A stretch of 48,072 nucleotides of DNA, from contig CAKTQE010000011.1 in assembly GCA_934593275.1 (NCBI GenBank), positions 1-48,072 of the forward strand, in the 5' to 3' direction. Positions within the stretch are counted from its first letter, which is position 1, and each line of letters begins with the position of its first letter. The notes beneath the pieces were generated by a model. That model was not told the DNA's origin and ran no database searches. It saw only the letters and a list, made by a program, of their open reading frames with translations. The position numbers and the translations under genes were made by a program. The stretch comes from an uncultured Oscillospiraceae bacterium. GTDB taxonomy: Bacteria > Bacillota > Clostridia > Oscillospirales > Oscillospiraceae. This document shows positions 30,626 to 40,200 of the stretch, one piece after another.

Positions 30626-31708
30626 TTACGGCTCTGGCAAAATTTCTCCAACGCTCTGGGGAAAGGCAGAGTAGTCCCACACATAGCCGGTCATCACTTC
30701 GTCAGTCCGTTCGAAAAAGGCCCCATCCTCTTTGCAGCGGGTCAAATCCAAATGGTAGTACCTGCCGTTGTCACAGATCATATTCCAGGTCCAGGGTTCG
30801 CCGTTTCGGGTTCCCGTGATGCTCAGGCACTCCAGCCCCGCGCTGCGGCACATGGCCCCGTAGACGTTGGCAAAGGCCCGGCTGTCCCCTACCCCGTGGC
30901 GCAAAAGACTGTAGGCCGGAGTAATGGAAGCTTCCATGGTATAATTGAAGCGGTCCATCAAAAAAGAATACAGCTGGCTGTATTTCTGGAAATCCGAGCC
31001 GTCTCCGCTGACGTACAGCGCGGCGGCGTCAAACACATTGCCCACCTGAGCGCGCATCTGCTTTAGAACATCTCTGCCGTTTTCATAATTGAATGACAGC
31101 TCCACCAGTCTTGTAGTGCCTTTTCCGTATACATCCGCCGCCACCTGGGGACACTCCATCACCGTTTGGGGGCTGTACTGAGCCAGATTCTGGACCATCT
31201 GGCTAAAATCCGTAGGCTGATAGCCGGGAATCAGGATGACCTTTCGAAAATCCATATTCTCCAGAGCATCCAGCACTGTTTCTTCCAGCCGGTCCATACC
31301 GTCCAAGTGGACGATTCCCCGAATGTCTGACTGGCTGTGGCGATAAGTGACCGTGACCGCCACAGCGGTATAGCCGCTTTTGGCCCCGATTTCATAACTC
31401 AGGCTTTCCGCGGCATAGGCACCCACCGGGTCATAGCCGCAGATATAGGCCTTGGCTCCCTCCATATTGTCCCGCAGGGCGGACTCCGGGTAGTCCTGAG
31501 TCAAAATCACCATATTTTCCCGCCCTGCCGTGACCATTTCTACCAGGGTACGGCGCAGGTCCATATAGTTATTGACCGTCAGAGTCTCCTCCTGGGTTTT
31601 GGTGGGCTGCATTTCGTGGGGCGTTACCTGGACATACTGCCCGTCAAACAGGCTGCAGCCGGTAAGCAGCACCGCCAAAAGCAGCGGACACAAACGAAGC
31701 AACTTCAT
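30626..31708 (-). CDS. Lipoprotein with a degenerate transglutaminase-like domain
   Basis: A 360-residue lipoprotein: signal peptide LRLCPLLLAVLL and lipobox LTGC with Cys18. The middle (about 40-230) is unrecognised mixed alpha/beta. The C-terminal third (about 255-350) aligns with transglutaminase-like domains: YSLLRHGVGDSRAFANVYGA, then LECLSITGT, PWTWNMICDNGRYYHLDLT. Active members have GxC at the position of GDS and HAW at that of WTW, so the catalytic Cys appears to be Ser and the His appears to be Trp, while the Asp in HLDLT is kept. It is probably a non-catalytic binding protein. It is the last gene of tmk-yitT-lipoprotein. Confidence 0.85.
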   Translation of the reverse strand: MKLLRLCPLLLAVLLTGCSLFDGQYVQVTPHEMQPTKTQEETLTVNNYMDLRRTLVEMVTAGRENMVILTQDYPESALRDNMEGAKAYICGYDPVGAYAAESLSYEIGAKSGYTAVAVTVTYRHSQSDIRGIVHLDGMDRLEETVLDALENMDFRKVILIPGYQPTDFSQMVQNLAQYSPQTVMECPQVAADVYGKGTTRLVELSFNYENGRDVLKQMRAQVGNVFDAAALYVSGDGSDFQKYSQLYSFLMDRFNYTMEASITPAYSLLRHGVGDSRAFANVYGAMCRSAGLECLSITGTRNGEPWTWNMICDNGRYYHLDLTRCKEDGAFFERTDEVMTGYVWDYSAFPQSVGEILPEP

Positions 31709-31719
31709 GTCGTTCTCCT

Positions 31720-32583
31720 TTACAGGGCATCCGGGGAGTAATCAGAAAAGCCGTCTCCCAAAACCTGGTGGGCCTCCTGGACAATGACAAAGGCGTTGGG
31801 GTCCACATTCATGACCACCTCTTTAAGCTCTGCCAGCTGCCCCTTGCGCACCACGGTCAGAATCACTTCCATATCCTGCTTGGTGTAGGACCCGGCTCCA
31901 TGGAGATAGGTCGCGCCACGCTCCAATTTTTGGTCAATGGCCTTTACAATGGCTTCATGCTCCTTGGAAATGATCAGTGCCACCCGGGAATAGTCAAAGC
32001 GATAAACCACGGCATCAATAACCTGGCCGCTGACAAACACCACAATGCCGCTATACAGAGCCTTGCTGATGTCCTGGAACACCAGGCCCGTCAGCAGCAC
32101 AACGGTGGTGTCAAACACAATGGAAATTCTGCCGATAGGTACATTGCGGTACTTCTTCTTGAGCAGCCGCACCATAATGTCCGAGCCGCCGGTGGAGGCT
32201 CCCGCCACAAAGACCATGCCCAGTCCAGCACCGCAGAGTACCCCGCCATAGAGCGCGCCGATCATGGTCTCCGAGGGAGAAACAGGGATATAGGCAAACA
32301 CATCGATCAGCACGGAACTCACCACCATGCCGATGAGAGAACCCCAGAAAAACTGCTTTCCGATTTTCGCGCCGCCCAGCAAAAACAGCGGAATATTGAT
32401 GGCCATGGTGAGAACACCCACGCTGCCAAAGCCCAGAAGCTTCCGCAAAATCATGGCAAGGCCGGAAACACCGCCGGTATTGATATTGTTGGGCACCAAA
32501 AACAGAGCAAAGCCCAGGGCAAACAGCGCACTGCCAATTACTGTGTATACGATCCAACGAACCTGATACCAACGTGCTTTCAT
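31720..32583 (-). CDS. YitT family membrane protein (DUF161 + DUF2179)
   Basis: A 287-residue protein with about five to six hydrophobic helices over residues 10-205, including FALFLVPNNINTGGVSGLAM and LGMVFVAGASTGGSDI, two glycine-rich repeats typical of YitT. A cytoplasmic C-terminal domain follows (about 205-285, IISKEHEAIVKAIDQKLERG and ILTVVRKGQLAELKEVV), the DUF2179 part. It is thought to be a transporter or channel, with unknown substrate. CAGGAGG supports the start. It lies 32 bases after tmk. Confidence 0.92.
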   Translation of the reverse strand: MKARWYQVRWIVYTVIGSALFALGFALFLVPNNINTGGVSGLAMILRKLLGFGSVGVLTMAINIPLFLLGGAKIGKQFFWGSLIGMVVSSVLIDVFAYIPVSPSETMIGALYGGVLCGAGLGMVFVAGASTGGSDIMVRLLKKKYRNVPIGRISIVFDTTVVLLTGLVFQDISKALYSGIVVFVSGQVIDAVVYRFDYSRVALIISKEHEAIVKAIDQKLERGATYLHGAGSYTKQDMEVILTVVRKGQLAELKEVVMNVDPNAFVIVQEAHQVLGDGFSDYSPDAL

Positions 32584-32615
32584 AGGATCCTCCTGTTTTT
32601 ATCATTCATCTTCTT

Positions 32616-33293
32616 TCAACGCTTCCCAAGAACGGTTTCTCGCAGCAGTTCCTGGATTTCCCGGTGAATGTCCTCAATGGGGCGCATGGCTCCATCCCGG
32701 CAGCATTCCACGGTTTTCCAGCCCAGGTAGTCGGCGCAGAATTGGGCAGCAGCTTGACTTCTGCTGAGATACTCCTGATCCCGCTCGTGGATGTCTTTTT
32801 TGCTTTCATCCCCGCTATAACGCCTGGTCATCAGTTGCTGGCTGACCTGGGGGTCTACGCTGAGGTAGATCACCAAATCCGGCGAGGGAATGCCCAGCTT
32901 GCCGTATTCAAAATCAAACAGCCATTTTAAAAACGGCTCCCACTGCGCTCTGGGGAGTTTGCTGCACTGGTGGATGGCATTGGAGGTGGTATAGCGGTCC
33001 GCAATCACAATGCCCCGTTCATAGTCCCGGCACCAGTCCCGCTTAAAGGAAGCAAACCTGTCCACAGCAAAAAAGGAACTGGCTGCGTATGCGTTTACAT
33101 CCTGAGGGTCAGAACCAAATTGACCGGATAAATACATTTTGACCAGGGCCGAGGAATCGGAGCCGTAGTCCGGAAAGGACACCTCCCGAACCGCCATTCC
33201 CTCCTGCGCCAGTGTCTTTGCCAAAAGCTTTGCCTGGGTCGCCTTTCCGCTGCCGTCCAGGCCCTCAATGGCCAGCAATGTTCTCGTTGCCAT
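32616..33293 (-). CDS. tmk: Thymidylate kinase
   Basis: Tmk phosphorylates dTMP to dTDP with ATP. The 225-residue protein has the P-loop IEGLDGSGKATQAKLL, where Ala replaces the more usual Ser/Thr of KSTQ/KTTQ, the DRY-like motif IVIADRYTTSNAIHQ, and DLVIYLSVDPQVSQQLMTRR in the LID region. EVSFPDYGSDSS near the start carries the FP(x)Y dTMP-binding motif. Length is slightly above the usual 205-215. It leads the tmk-yitT-lipoprotein operon. Confidence 0.93.
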   Translation of the reverse strand: MATRTLLAIEGLDGSGKATQAKLLAKTLAQEGMAVREVSFPDYGSDSSALVKMYLSGQFGSDPQDVNAYAASSFFAVDRFASFKRDWCRDYERGIVIADRYTTSNAIHQCSKLPRAQWEPFLKWLFDFEYGKLGIPSPDLVIYLSVDPQVSQQLMTRRYSGDESKKDIHERDQEYLSRSQAAAQFCADYLGWKTVECCRDGAMRPIEDIHREIQELLRETVLGKR

Positions 33294-33346
33294 GGCCTTC
33301 CTCCTCTTTCTTTATCGATCCTCTGTCGTATTTGACATACACCGCT

Positions 33347-33375
33347 ATCATACGCCGAAACCGGGAAAAAATCAA
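33347..33375 (-). promoter_or_regulatory. Promoter of the tmk operon
   Basis: On the minus strand, TTGATT, 17 bp, TATGAT, about 50 bases before the tmk ATG. Confidence 0.7.
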
Positions 33376-33406
33376 GGACTTCAAAAGGAAAAGCAAGGAT
33401 GCACCT

Positions 33407-35896
33407 TTATTCTACCCCGGTAACGGTATAGTCCTCCGCTTCTACCGCCTGCTTTAAAAGCGTATCCGGTACATCTTTGTCCAGGACCACCACCGCGGTA
33501 CCGGCCTGGTAGTCGGCAGTGGCGCAGACCACGCCGTCAATGGATTCCAGGGCTTTCTGCACCGCGTTCTCGCAGTGATGGCACATCATTCCCTCAATAT
33601 GCACCCGTTTCTCCCGGCGTTTTTCATGCTTTTCCCGGCGTTTGTGGTCATGGGTCGTATCGTAAAGCTTGCACAAATTCAGCCGCAGGGCATTGCTCAC
33701 CACGCAGAAGCTGGAAAGGCTCATGGCGGCGGCACCGAACATGGGATTTAAAGTCAGGCCCAGCCCCACAAAGCAACCGGCTGCCAGGGGAATACCGATG
33801 GTATTGTAGAAAAAGGCCCAAAACAGGTTCTCATGGATATTCCGCAGGGTCGCCCGGCTGAGGCGAATGGCCGCGGGTACATCCAAAAGGCTGCTTTTCA
33901 TCAGCACCACATCCGCCGCGTCAATGGCCACATCCGTACCGGCACCAATGGCAATGCCCGTATCCGCCCTGGTCAGGGCCGGGGCATCGTTGATGCCGTC
34001 TCCTACCATGGCCACCTTTCCTTTGGCTCTCAAAGAGCGGATCACCGCCTCCTTGCCCTCCGGCAAGACCCCGGCAATGACCTCATCCACACCGGCCTGG
34101 GTGCCGATGGCCTGGGCGGTACGCTGGTTATCGCCGGTCAGCATCACCACCCGGATGCCCATGTTCCGCAATTGGGTAATGGCCTGGGCACTGTCTTTTT
34201 TAATGGTATCCGCCACACAGATCATGCCAGCAAATCGCCCGTCCCAGGCAAAGAGCAAGGGGGTCTTACCCTGCTGGGCAAGCTCCGCGGCCCGGGCTTC
34301 GGTTTCCCCGGAGACCGGCACCAGGGTCTTTACAAAGGACAGACTGCCGCCCACCAATTGTTTTCCCTCCAGCAGTGCTTTCAGGCCGTTTCCGGGCAGG
34401 GCCGAAAATTCCGAAACCGCTTTCGGCTGAAGTCCCCGGTTGCTGCCATCCTCTAAAATGGCCTTTGCCAAGGGATGCTCGCTTTTGCTTTCCAGGGAGA
34501 GGGCCAATTCCAGAAGGTCTCTCTCCTCAAATCCCGGCTGAGGAAACAGGTCTGTGACCTTGGGCGTTCCCGTGGTAATGGTTCCGGTTTTATCCAGCAC
34601 CACGATTTGGGTCTTTCCGGTCTGTTCCAGGGAGACGGCATTTTTAAAGAGAATGCCATTCTTGGCCCCTACCCCGTTGCCCACCATAATGGCCACCGGT
34701 GTGGCAAGCCCCAGGGCGCAGGGGCAGCTGATAACCAGAACGGAAATGCCCCGGGCCAGAGCAAAAGCAAAATCCCTGCCCAAAAGCAGCCACACCAGGG
34801 TGGTCACAATGGCGATGCTGATCACCCCAGGGACAAATATCCCAGAGACCCGGTCCGCGATTTTTGCAATGGGGGCCTTGGTGGCCGCGGCATCGGAGAC
34901 CATTTTGATGATCTGGGACAGAGTGGTGTCCTCCCCTACCCGGCTGGCTTCACAGCGCAGAAAACCGGACTGGTTGATGGTGGCGGCAGAGACGGTGCTT
35001 CCCGGGGCCTTGTCCACAGGGATACTCTCCCCCGTCAGGGCCGCTTCATCCACTGCACCGGTGCCTTCCAGCACCTCCCCGTCTACGGGAATGCTCTGCC
35101 CTGGCCGGACCACAAACACATCGCCCTTGCGAACCTCCCCAATGGGTACCGTCACTTCCTTTCCCTGACGGATGAGGGTGGCGGTCTGGGGTGCCAGTTT
35201 CATCAAAGCTTTCAGGGCATCTGTGGTCTTGCCCTTGGACCGGGCTTCCAGCATTTTGCCCACGGTGATCAGGGTCAGAATCATGGCGGCGGACTCAAAA
35301 TAGAATTCGTTCATATAGGTCATGACCCCGGCCATATCCCCCCGAAGCTGGGCATCGGTCATGGCAAACAGGGCATAAACGCTCCATAGGAAAGAAGCCG
35401 AAGAACCAAGAGCTACCAAAGAATCCATATTGGGAGACCGATTCCACAACGCTTTGAAGCCGGAAATAAAAAATCTCTGATTGATAACCATAATCACCGC
35501 CGCCAGCAGCAGCTGGGCCAGGCCCATGGCCACGTGGTTCCCATCCAGAAAGGCCGGCAGGGGCCAGTTCCACATCATGTGGCCCATGGATAGATACATC
35601 AGCAGTGCCAGAAAGCCCACAGAGGCGATCAGCCTTTTTTTGAGTCTGGGGGTCTCCCGGTCTTCCAGGCCATTTTCCTGGGTCTGGGGTATTTTGGCCC
35701 CCTTTATGGCAGCACCGTAACCCGCCTGCTCCACGGCATGGATAATGGCACTGTCCTCTGCCGTACCCTCTACCCCCATGGAGTTTGTCAGCAAACTGAC
35801 CGCGCAGTTGCTGACACCGGGTACCTGGTTCACTGCCTTTTCCACCCGGGCAACACAGGCGGCGCAGCTCATGCCTGTCACGTCAAACTGTTTCAT
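33407..35896 (-). CDS. copA: Copper-exporting P1B-type ATPase CopA with heavy-metal domains at both ends
   Basis: An 829-residue ATPase that exports Cu+ from the cytoplasm. An N-terminal metal-binding domain (about 1-65, TGMSCAACVARVEKAV), eight membrane helices, the metal-site ISCPCALGLATP, the phosphorylation motif VLDKTGTITTG, the SEHPLAKAI nucleotide motif and GDGINDAPALTRAD are all intact. Unusually, a second metal-binding domain follows the last helix (about 755-829, EGMMCHHCENAVQKALESID), linked by a basic HKRREKHEKRREKR stretch. It resembles a fused CopZ chaperone. It lies 30 bases after csoR, which shows copper control. Confidence 0.96.
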   Translation of the reverse strand: MKQFDVTGMSCAACVARVEKAVNQVPGVSNCAVSLLTNSMGVEGTAEDSAIIHAVEQAGYGAAIKGAKIPQTQENGLEDRETPRLKKRLIASVGFLALLMYLSMGHMMWNWPLPAFLDGNHVAMGLAQLLLAAVIMVINQRFFISGFKALWNRSPNMDSLVALGSSASFLWSVYALFAMTDAQLRGDMAGVMTYMNEFYFESAAMILTLITVGKMLEARSKGKTTDALKALMKLAPQTATLIRQGKEVTVPIGEVRKGDVFVVRPGQSIPVDGEVLEGTGAVDEAALTGESIPVDKAPGSTVSAATINQSGFLRCEASRVGEDTTLSQIIKMVSDAAATKAPIAKIADRVSGIFVPGVISIAIVTTLVWLLLGRDFAFALARGISVLVISCPCALGLATPVAIMVGNGVGAKNGILFKNAVSLEQTGKTQIVVLDKTGTITTGTPKVTDLFPQPGFEERDLLELALSLESKSEHPLAKAILEDGSNRGLQPKAVSEFSALPGNGLKALLEGKQLVGGSLSFVKTLVPVSGETEARAAELAQQGKTPLLFAWDGRFAGMICVADTIKKDSAQAITQLRNMGIRVVMLTGDNQRTAQAIGTQAGVDEVIAGVLPEGKEAVIRSLRAKGKVAMVGDGINDAPALTRADTGIAIGAGTDVAIDAADVVLMKSSLLDVPAAIRLSRATLRNIHENLFWAFFYNTIGIPLAAGCFVGLGLTLNPMFGAAAMSLSSFCVVSNALRLNLCKLYDTTHDHKRREKHEKRREKRVHIEGMMCHHCENAVQKALESIDGVVCATADYQAGTAVVVLDKDVPDTLLKQAVEAEDYTVTGVE

Positions 35897-35926
35897 ATAT
35901 TTCCTCCTGTCTGTTTCGTCATGACT

Positions 35927-36238
35927 CTATTTCATTAGCTTTTGCAGAATGGTCACCAATTCCTCAATGACCTCGTCTTTCCCGGCCCGAATATCCCGGG
36001 CAACACACCCCTCAATATGATGGGCCAGAATTTCCTTATTAAACGCATTCATGGCGGCGTTGACGGCGGCAGACTGGGTCAGGATGTCATAGCAGTAGGC
36101 ATCCCGCTCGATCATGGCCTGTAGTCCCCGAACCTGGCCCTCAATGCGTTTGAGCCGGTTCTGGAGCTTTCGCTTTTCCTCCTGGCTCCGCAGGGTGGTC
36201 TTTTCTGTGCCGCCGCAGCAGCAATTGGCACTTTCCAT
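35927..36238 (-). CDS. csoR: Copper-sensing transcriptional repressor CsoR
   Basis: A 103-residue all-helical CsoR/RcnR-family repressor that releases DNA when Cu+ binds. The core RLKRIEGQVRGLQAMIERDA is the family signature; copper ligands are the Cys in AYCYDILTQ and the His and Cys in AHHIEGCV (the C-H-C set). The N-terminus adds an extra cysteine cluster, ANCCCGG, which is not part of the usual site. AAGGAG with 8-base spacing supports the start. First gene of csoR-copA. Confidence 0.95.
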   Translation of the reverse strand: MESANCCCGGTEKTTLRSQEEKRKLQNRLKRIEGQVRGLQAMIERDAYCYDILTQSAAVNAAMNAFNKEILAHHIEGCVARDIRAGKDEVIEELVTILQKLMK

Positions 36239-36261
36239 TTCAAAAACTCCTTTTTCGGTTC

Positions 36262-36280
36262 AATACCCCTGAGGGGTATT
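36262..36280. promoter_or_regulatory. CsoR-type operator 2 (downstream)
   Basis: AATACCCC-TGA-GGGGTATT, perfect 8-bp arms. It lies just past the -10 box and covers the likely transcription start of csoR-copA. Confidence 0.75.
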
Positions 36281-36283
36281 TTA

Positions 36284-36312
36284 ATTGTATACCCCCAAGG
36301 GGTATTTGTCAA
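36284..36312 (-). promoter_or_regulatory. Promoter of csoR-copA
   Basis: On the minus strand, perfect TTGACA, 17 bp, TACAAT. The spacer is almost entirely filled by operator 1. Confidence 0.85.
36289..36305. promoter_or_regulatory. CsoR-type operator 1 (in promoter spacer)
   Basis: ATACCCC-CAA-GGGGTAT, perfect 7-bp arms with a 3-base centre, lying between the -35 and -10 boxes. It has the same TACCCC/GGGGTA half-sites as operator 2. Confidence 0.75.
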
Positions 36313-36326
36313 CTGTTTTTTGAAGC

Positions 36327-36355
36327 TTGCATGAAATCGATTTCAATGCTAGAAT
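36327..36355 (+). promoter_or_regulatory. Promoter of the Thr/Pro-stalk protein gene
   Basis: TTGCAT, 17 bp, TAGAAT, about 30 bases before the ATG at 36386. Confidence 0.7.
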
Positions 36356-36385
36356 AGCAGTATCAATCAAAGAGAGGTACGCACT

Positions 36386-37177
36386 ATGTATTCCTGCACT
36401 CCACGGCAGCCCAGGCATACGAACAGGCTCCTGCGGGTCTTGATTTGTCTGGCTGTTTTGGCGGTTCTGCTTCTGGGCTTTGTCGCCATTCTCATTCTTC
36501 GGTCCAGTCCTCGGGAAGAAACGCCCCAGACCGAAGCCACAACACAGGCAGTCCCTCCCGCAATCACCACGGAAACGACCATGGCCACCACCGTTGCCAC
36601 ATTGGCCCCCACCGCAGAACCTACAACGCTTCCTACTACAGAAGCCACGGAACCATCTACCCAGGAGACCACCGTTCCGGAAACCACCCGGCCTACCACT
36701 GCCACTCGCCCCAGCACCGCACCTACCACGGCCCCCACTACCGCCCCTACCACAGCTACCACACCCAGCACCACCGCCCCCACCGTCAAGCCAACCGAAA
36801 GCAGTTCCGACAGTGGCTCCTCAGAGACCGGGCATGTCCACGGCGATTACTATACCATCCCCCACCGCCGTCCCTCCTGCACGAACTCAGGAAGCGTCTA
36901 CCGCATCTGCGGCAAATGCAACGTTGGCATTGAAATTGATGACCCCGTGAACTACCCGGCCTTGGGCCATGACATGCACTTTAGTGAAGTCGTTCCCCCA
37001 ACGACCACCAGCCGGGGTTATACCAGCTACCGGTGCAGCCGTTGCGCCAAGGAAGATCGGACCGACTTTGTAGACCCCCTGCCTACAGAGCCAGAACCCA
37101 CTGAAGCTCCGTCCACACAGCCGTCTACAGATGGGTCTGCCCCTGCACAACCGGACTCTACGCCTCCGGAGGACTAA
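36386..37177 (+). CDS. Membrane-anchored Thr/Pro-rich stalk protein with a Cys/His domain
   Basis: A 263-residue surface protein. One membrane helix (about 18-38, VLICLAVLAVLLLGFVAILI) is followed by a long low-complexity Thr/Pro/Ala stalk (about 45-150, with repeats such as TAPTTAPTTAPTTATT) that would extend through the wall. A small domain (about 150-225) follows, with CTNSGSVYRICGKCN and SRGYTSYRCSRCAKED, two CxxC pairs that resemble the short YTxYxCxxCG repeats of clostridial surface proteins. A Pro/Glu/Thr tail ends the protein. There is no sorting motif. Function is unknown; adhesion or wall sensing is possible. Confidence 0.85.
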   Translation: MYSCTPRQPRHTNRLLRVLICLAVLAVLLLGFVAILILRSSPREETPQTEATTQAVPPAITTETTMATTVATLAPTAEPTTLPTTEATEPSTQETTVPETTRPTTATRPSTAPTTAPTTAPTTATTPSTTAPTVKPTESSSDSGSSETGHVHGDYYTIPHRRPSCTNSGSVYRICGKCNVGIEIDDPVNYPALGHDMHFSEVVPPTTTSRGYTSYRCSRCAKEDRTDFVDPLPTEPEPTEAPSTQPSTDGSAPAQPDSTPPED

Positions 37178-37256
37178 AAAAGCGGCCCGCCAAAGAACGC
37201 TCTGCGCAATTTGCGCAAGGCATTCTTGGGCGGGCCGCCGCTTATTTTTTTACTTT
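37176..37256. terminator. Long bidirectional terminator hairpin
   Basis: AGCGGCCCGCC at the left pairs with GGGCGGGCCGCCGCT on the right, with further pairing inside (an AAGAA/TTCTT part and an inner TGCGCAA/TTGCGCA stem). T-rich and A-rich flanks are present. It separates the convergent stalk gene and the activase gene. Confidence 0.85.
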
Positions 37257-40200
37257 CCTTTGGTCTCCTGCTGCTTTTTCATATTCTCTCTGGCAACGGA
37301 GAGCATCAGCTTGATGCGGTTGAGCTGGTTGACCTCGCTAGCACCGGGGTCATAGTCCACGGCTGCAATATTGGCCTGGGGGTAGTTCTTTTTCAGCACC
37401 TTGATGACACCCTTGCCCACCACATGGTTGGGAAGACAGGCAAAGGGCTGAATGCAGATGACATTGGGTACGCCGGAGGTGATCAACTCGATCATTTCTC
37501 CTGCCAGGAACCACCCCTCGCCATACTGGTTGCCCAGGGAGAGATAGGGCTTGGTCATTTCCGCAATCCGCTCAATGGGAACCGGTGCGCTGAACCGGCG
37601 GCTCTTTCGCAGGGCATCTACGGCGGGCCGCCGCAGGGACTTGAGAATCTGGATTCCCGCTTTGGCGGTAAACTCCGAGCCGAAACCGGCACCCAGGTAT
37701 TCATGGCGGTATTTGCCCCCCAGCAGGCAGTAATTAAAGAAATCCAGCATATCCGGCACCACCACCTCGGCACCCTCTGCCTCCAGAACCTCCACCAGAT
37801 GGTTGTTGGCCAGAGGCATATACTTGACCAGGATCTCCCCTACCACGCCCACTCTGGGCTTGCGGATGGTCTCGTCCAGGGGCAGATTGTCAAAGGCATT
37901 GACGATGCCCCGGCAAACCCAGCCGTAGGAATAGGTGCTGTCCTTATTCACCAGGGAGTCGATACAAATCTCTTTCCAGGTCTGATGCAGTGCCTCGGCA
38001 GAGCCGGGAACCTTCTCATAGGGCCGGGTTCTGTAAAGGCAGCGCATAAAGAGGTCCCCATACACCAGGGCATACACCGCATCCACCGCCAAAGAGGGGG
38101 TAATGCGGAAGCCGCTGTTTTTCTCCATGCCGTTGGCGTTGACGGAAATCACCGGGATATTGGGGTAGCCCGCCTTTTGGAGAGCCCGGCGAATAAAGGC
38201 CACATAGTTGCTGGCCCGGCAGCAGCCGCCGGTCTGGCTCATCATAATGGCCAAACGGTCTGTATCATATTGGCCGGAAAGCACCGCCTCCATGATCTGC
38301 CCCACCACGGTAATGGAGGGGAAACAGGCATCGTTATTGACGTATTTGAGGCCCGTATCAATGGCCGTCCGGTCATCGTTGGGCAGCACCACCACATTGT
38401 AGCCGTGCTTCCGGAATACCGGCTGCAGCAGTTCAAAGTGGATGGGACTCATCTGGGGGGCCAGAATCGTATAGCCCTCCTGCTGCATTTTTTCCGTATA
38501 CTCCACTCTCTGGAAATTCACAGGATGGGGGTCTGCGGTGATACGCTCAGCCTTGCGCATGTTCATGGCGGCAATGAGGCTGCGGATGCGGATACGGACG
38601 GCCCCTAAGTTGTTGACCTCGTCGATTTTTAAAAGGGTGTAGAGTTTGTTGCTGCCCTCCAGGATTTCGTTCACCTGGTCCGTGGTCACCGCATCCAGAC
38701 CGCAGCCGAAAGAATTGAGCTGCAGCAGCTCCAAATCGTCCCGATTGCGGACAAAGCGGGCGGCGGAATAGAGCCTGGAATGGTAGACCCACTGGTCTAC
38801 AATGCGCAGGTGCTGGTCCTCCTCCGGGTCCGGCAAACTGTCCTCTGTCAGCACCGTCAGGCCGTAGGAAGCGATGAGTTCCGGGATACCGTGGTTGATT
38901 TCCGGGTCGATGTGGTAGGGCCGTCCGGCCAGAACAATGCCGCTGCCGCCCTTTTCTTCCATCTCTTTGAGGACTTTCTGGCCCTCCGCCACAATGTCGG
39001 CCTTGGCCTTTCGCTGCTCCGCCCAGGCCAGATGCACCGCCTCTTTGACCTCTCCGGCGGGGATGTTCCACTCCTCCTTGCAGACCTTTACCAGCCGTTC
39101 CGCGGCAACCTTTTCATTGGTAAAGGCCACAAAGGGCCGGATATAGCGGATTTTTCCCTCGGTAACGGCTTCCACGTTGTTTTTAAGGTTTTCCGCATAG
39201 GAGGCGACCATGGGGCAGCTATAGTGATTCTGGGCATCCTTGTGTTCCTGATATTCATAGAACACGCAGGGGTGGAAAATGGTGGTGATCCCCTGGTCAA
39301 TGAGCCACTGCACATGTCCGTGGGCCAATTTGGCAGGATAGCACTCGGATTCCGAGGGAATGGAGTCCATGCCCAGCTCGTAAATCTTTCGGTCCGAGAA
39401 AGGAGACAGCACCGCCCGAATGCCCAGCTGCCGGAAGAACGTGGCCCAGAATGGATAATTTTCATACATGTTCAGCACTCTGGGGAGGCCCAGGGTCCCT
39501 CTGGTCGCCTCTTCCTCGGAAAGAGGGGCATAATCAAACATCCGCTGCCGCTTGTAGGCGACCATGTTCGGGGCTTTTTCCCCGGTGCCGGATTTACCGG
39601 CTCCTTTTTCGCAGCGGTTGCCGGTAATATGCCGCCGCCCGCCGGGGAACACATTGACGGTAAGCATACAGTTGTTCCCGCATCCGCCGCAGCGTCTGGT
39701 TTTGGTGGTATAGGTCAAATCCACGATTTCTTCCAAGGGGAGCATGGTACTCCCCTCTCCCCGGTCATGGCTTCTGGCGATCAGGGCCGCACCAAAGGCA
39801 CCCATAAGCCCCGCAATATCCGGGCAGATCACCTGGGTTCCCGCAATCTGCTCAAAGGCCCGCAGCACCGCCTGATTGTGGAACGTGCCACCCTGTACCA
39901 CGATATGACTGCCCAGTTCTTTGGCGGAACTGAGTTTGATGACCTTAAAAAGGGCGTTTTTGATGACGGAGTAGGCAAGGCCCGCGGAAATATCCGAAAC
40001 CTTTGCCCCCTCTTTCTGGGCCTGCTTCACGTTGGAGTTCATAAATACCGTGCAGCGGGTACCCAAATCCACGGGATGCTCCGCAAAAAGGGCCTCTTTG
40101 GCAAACTGCTGGGCGGTAAAGCCCAGGGAATTTGCAAAATTCTCAATAAAGGAGCCGCAGCCGGAAGAACAGGCTTCGTTGAGCATAATGGTATCCACGG

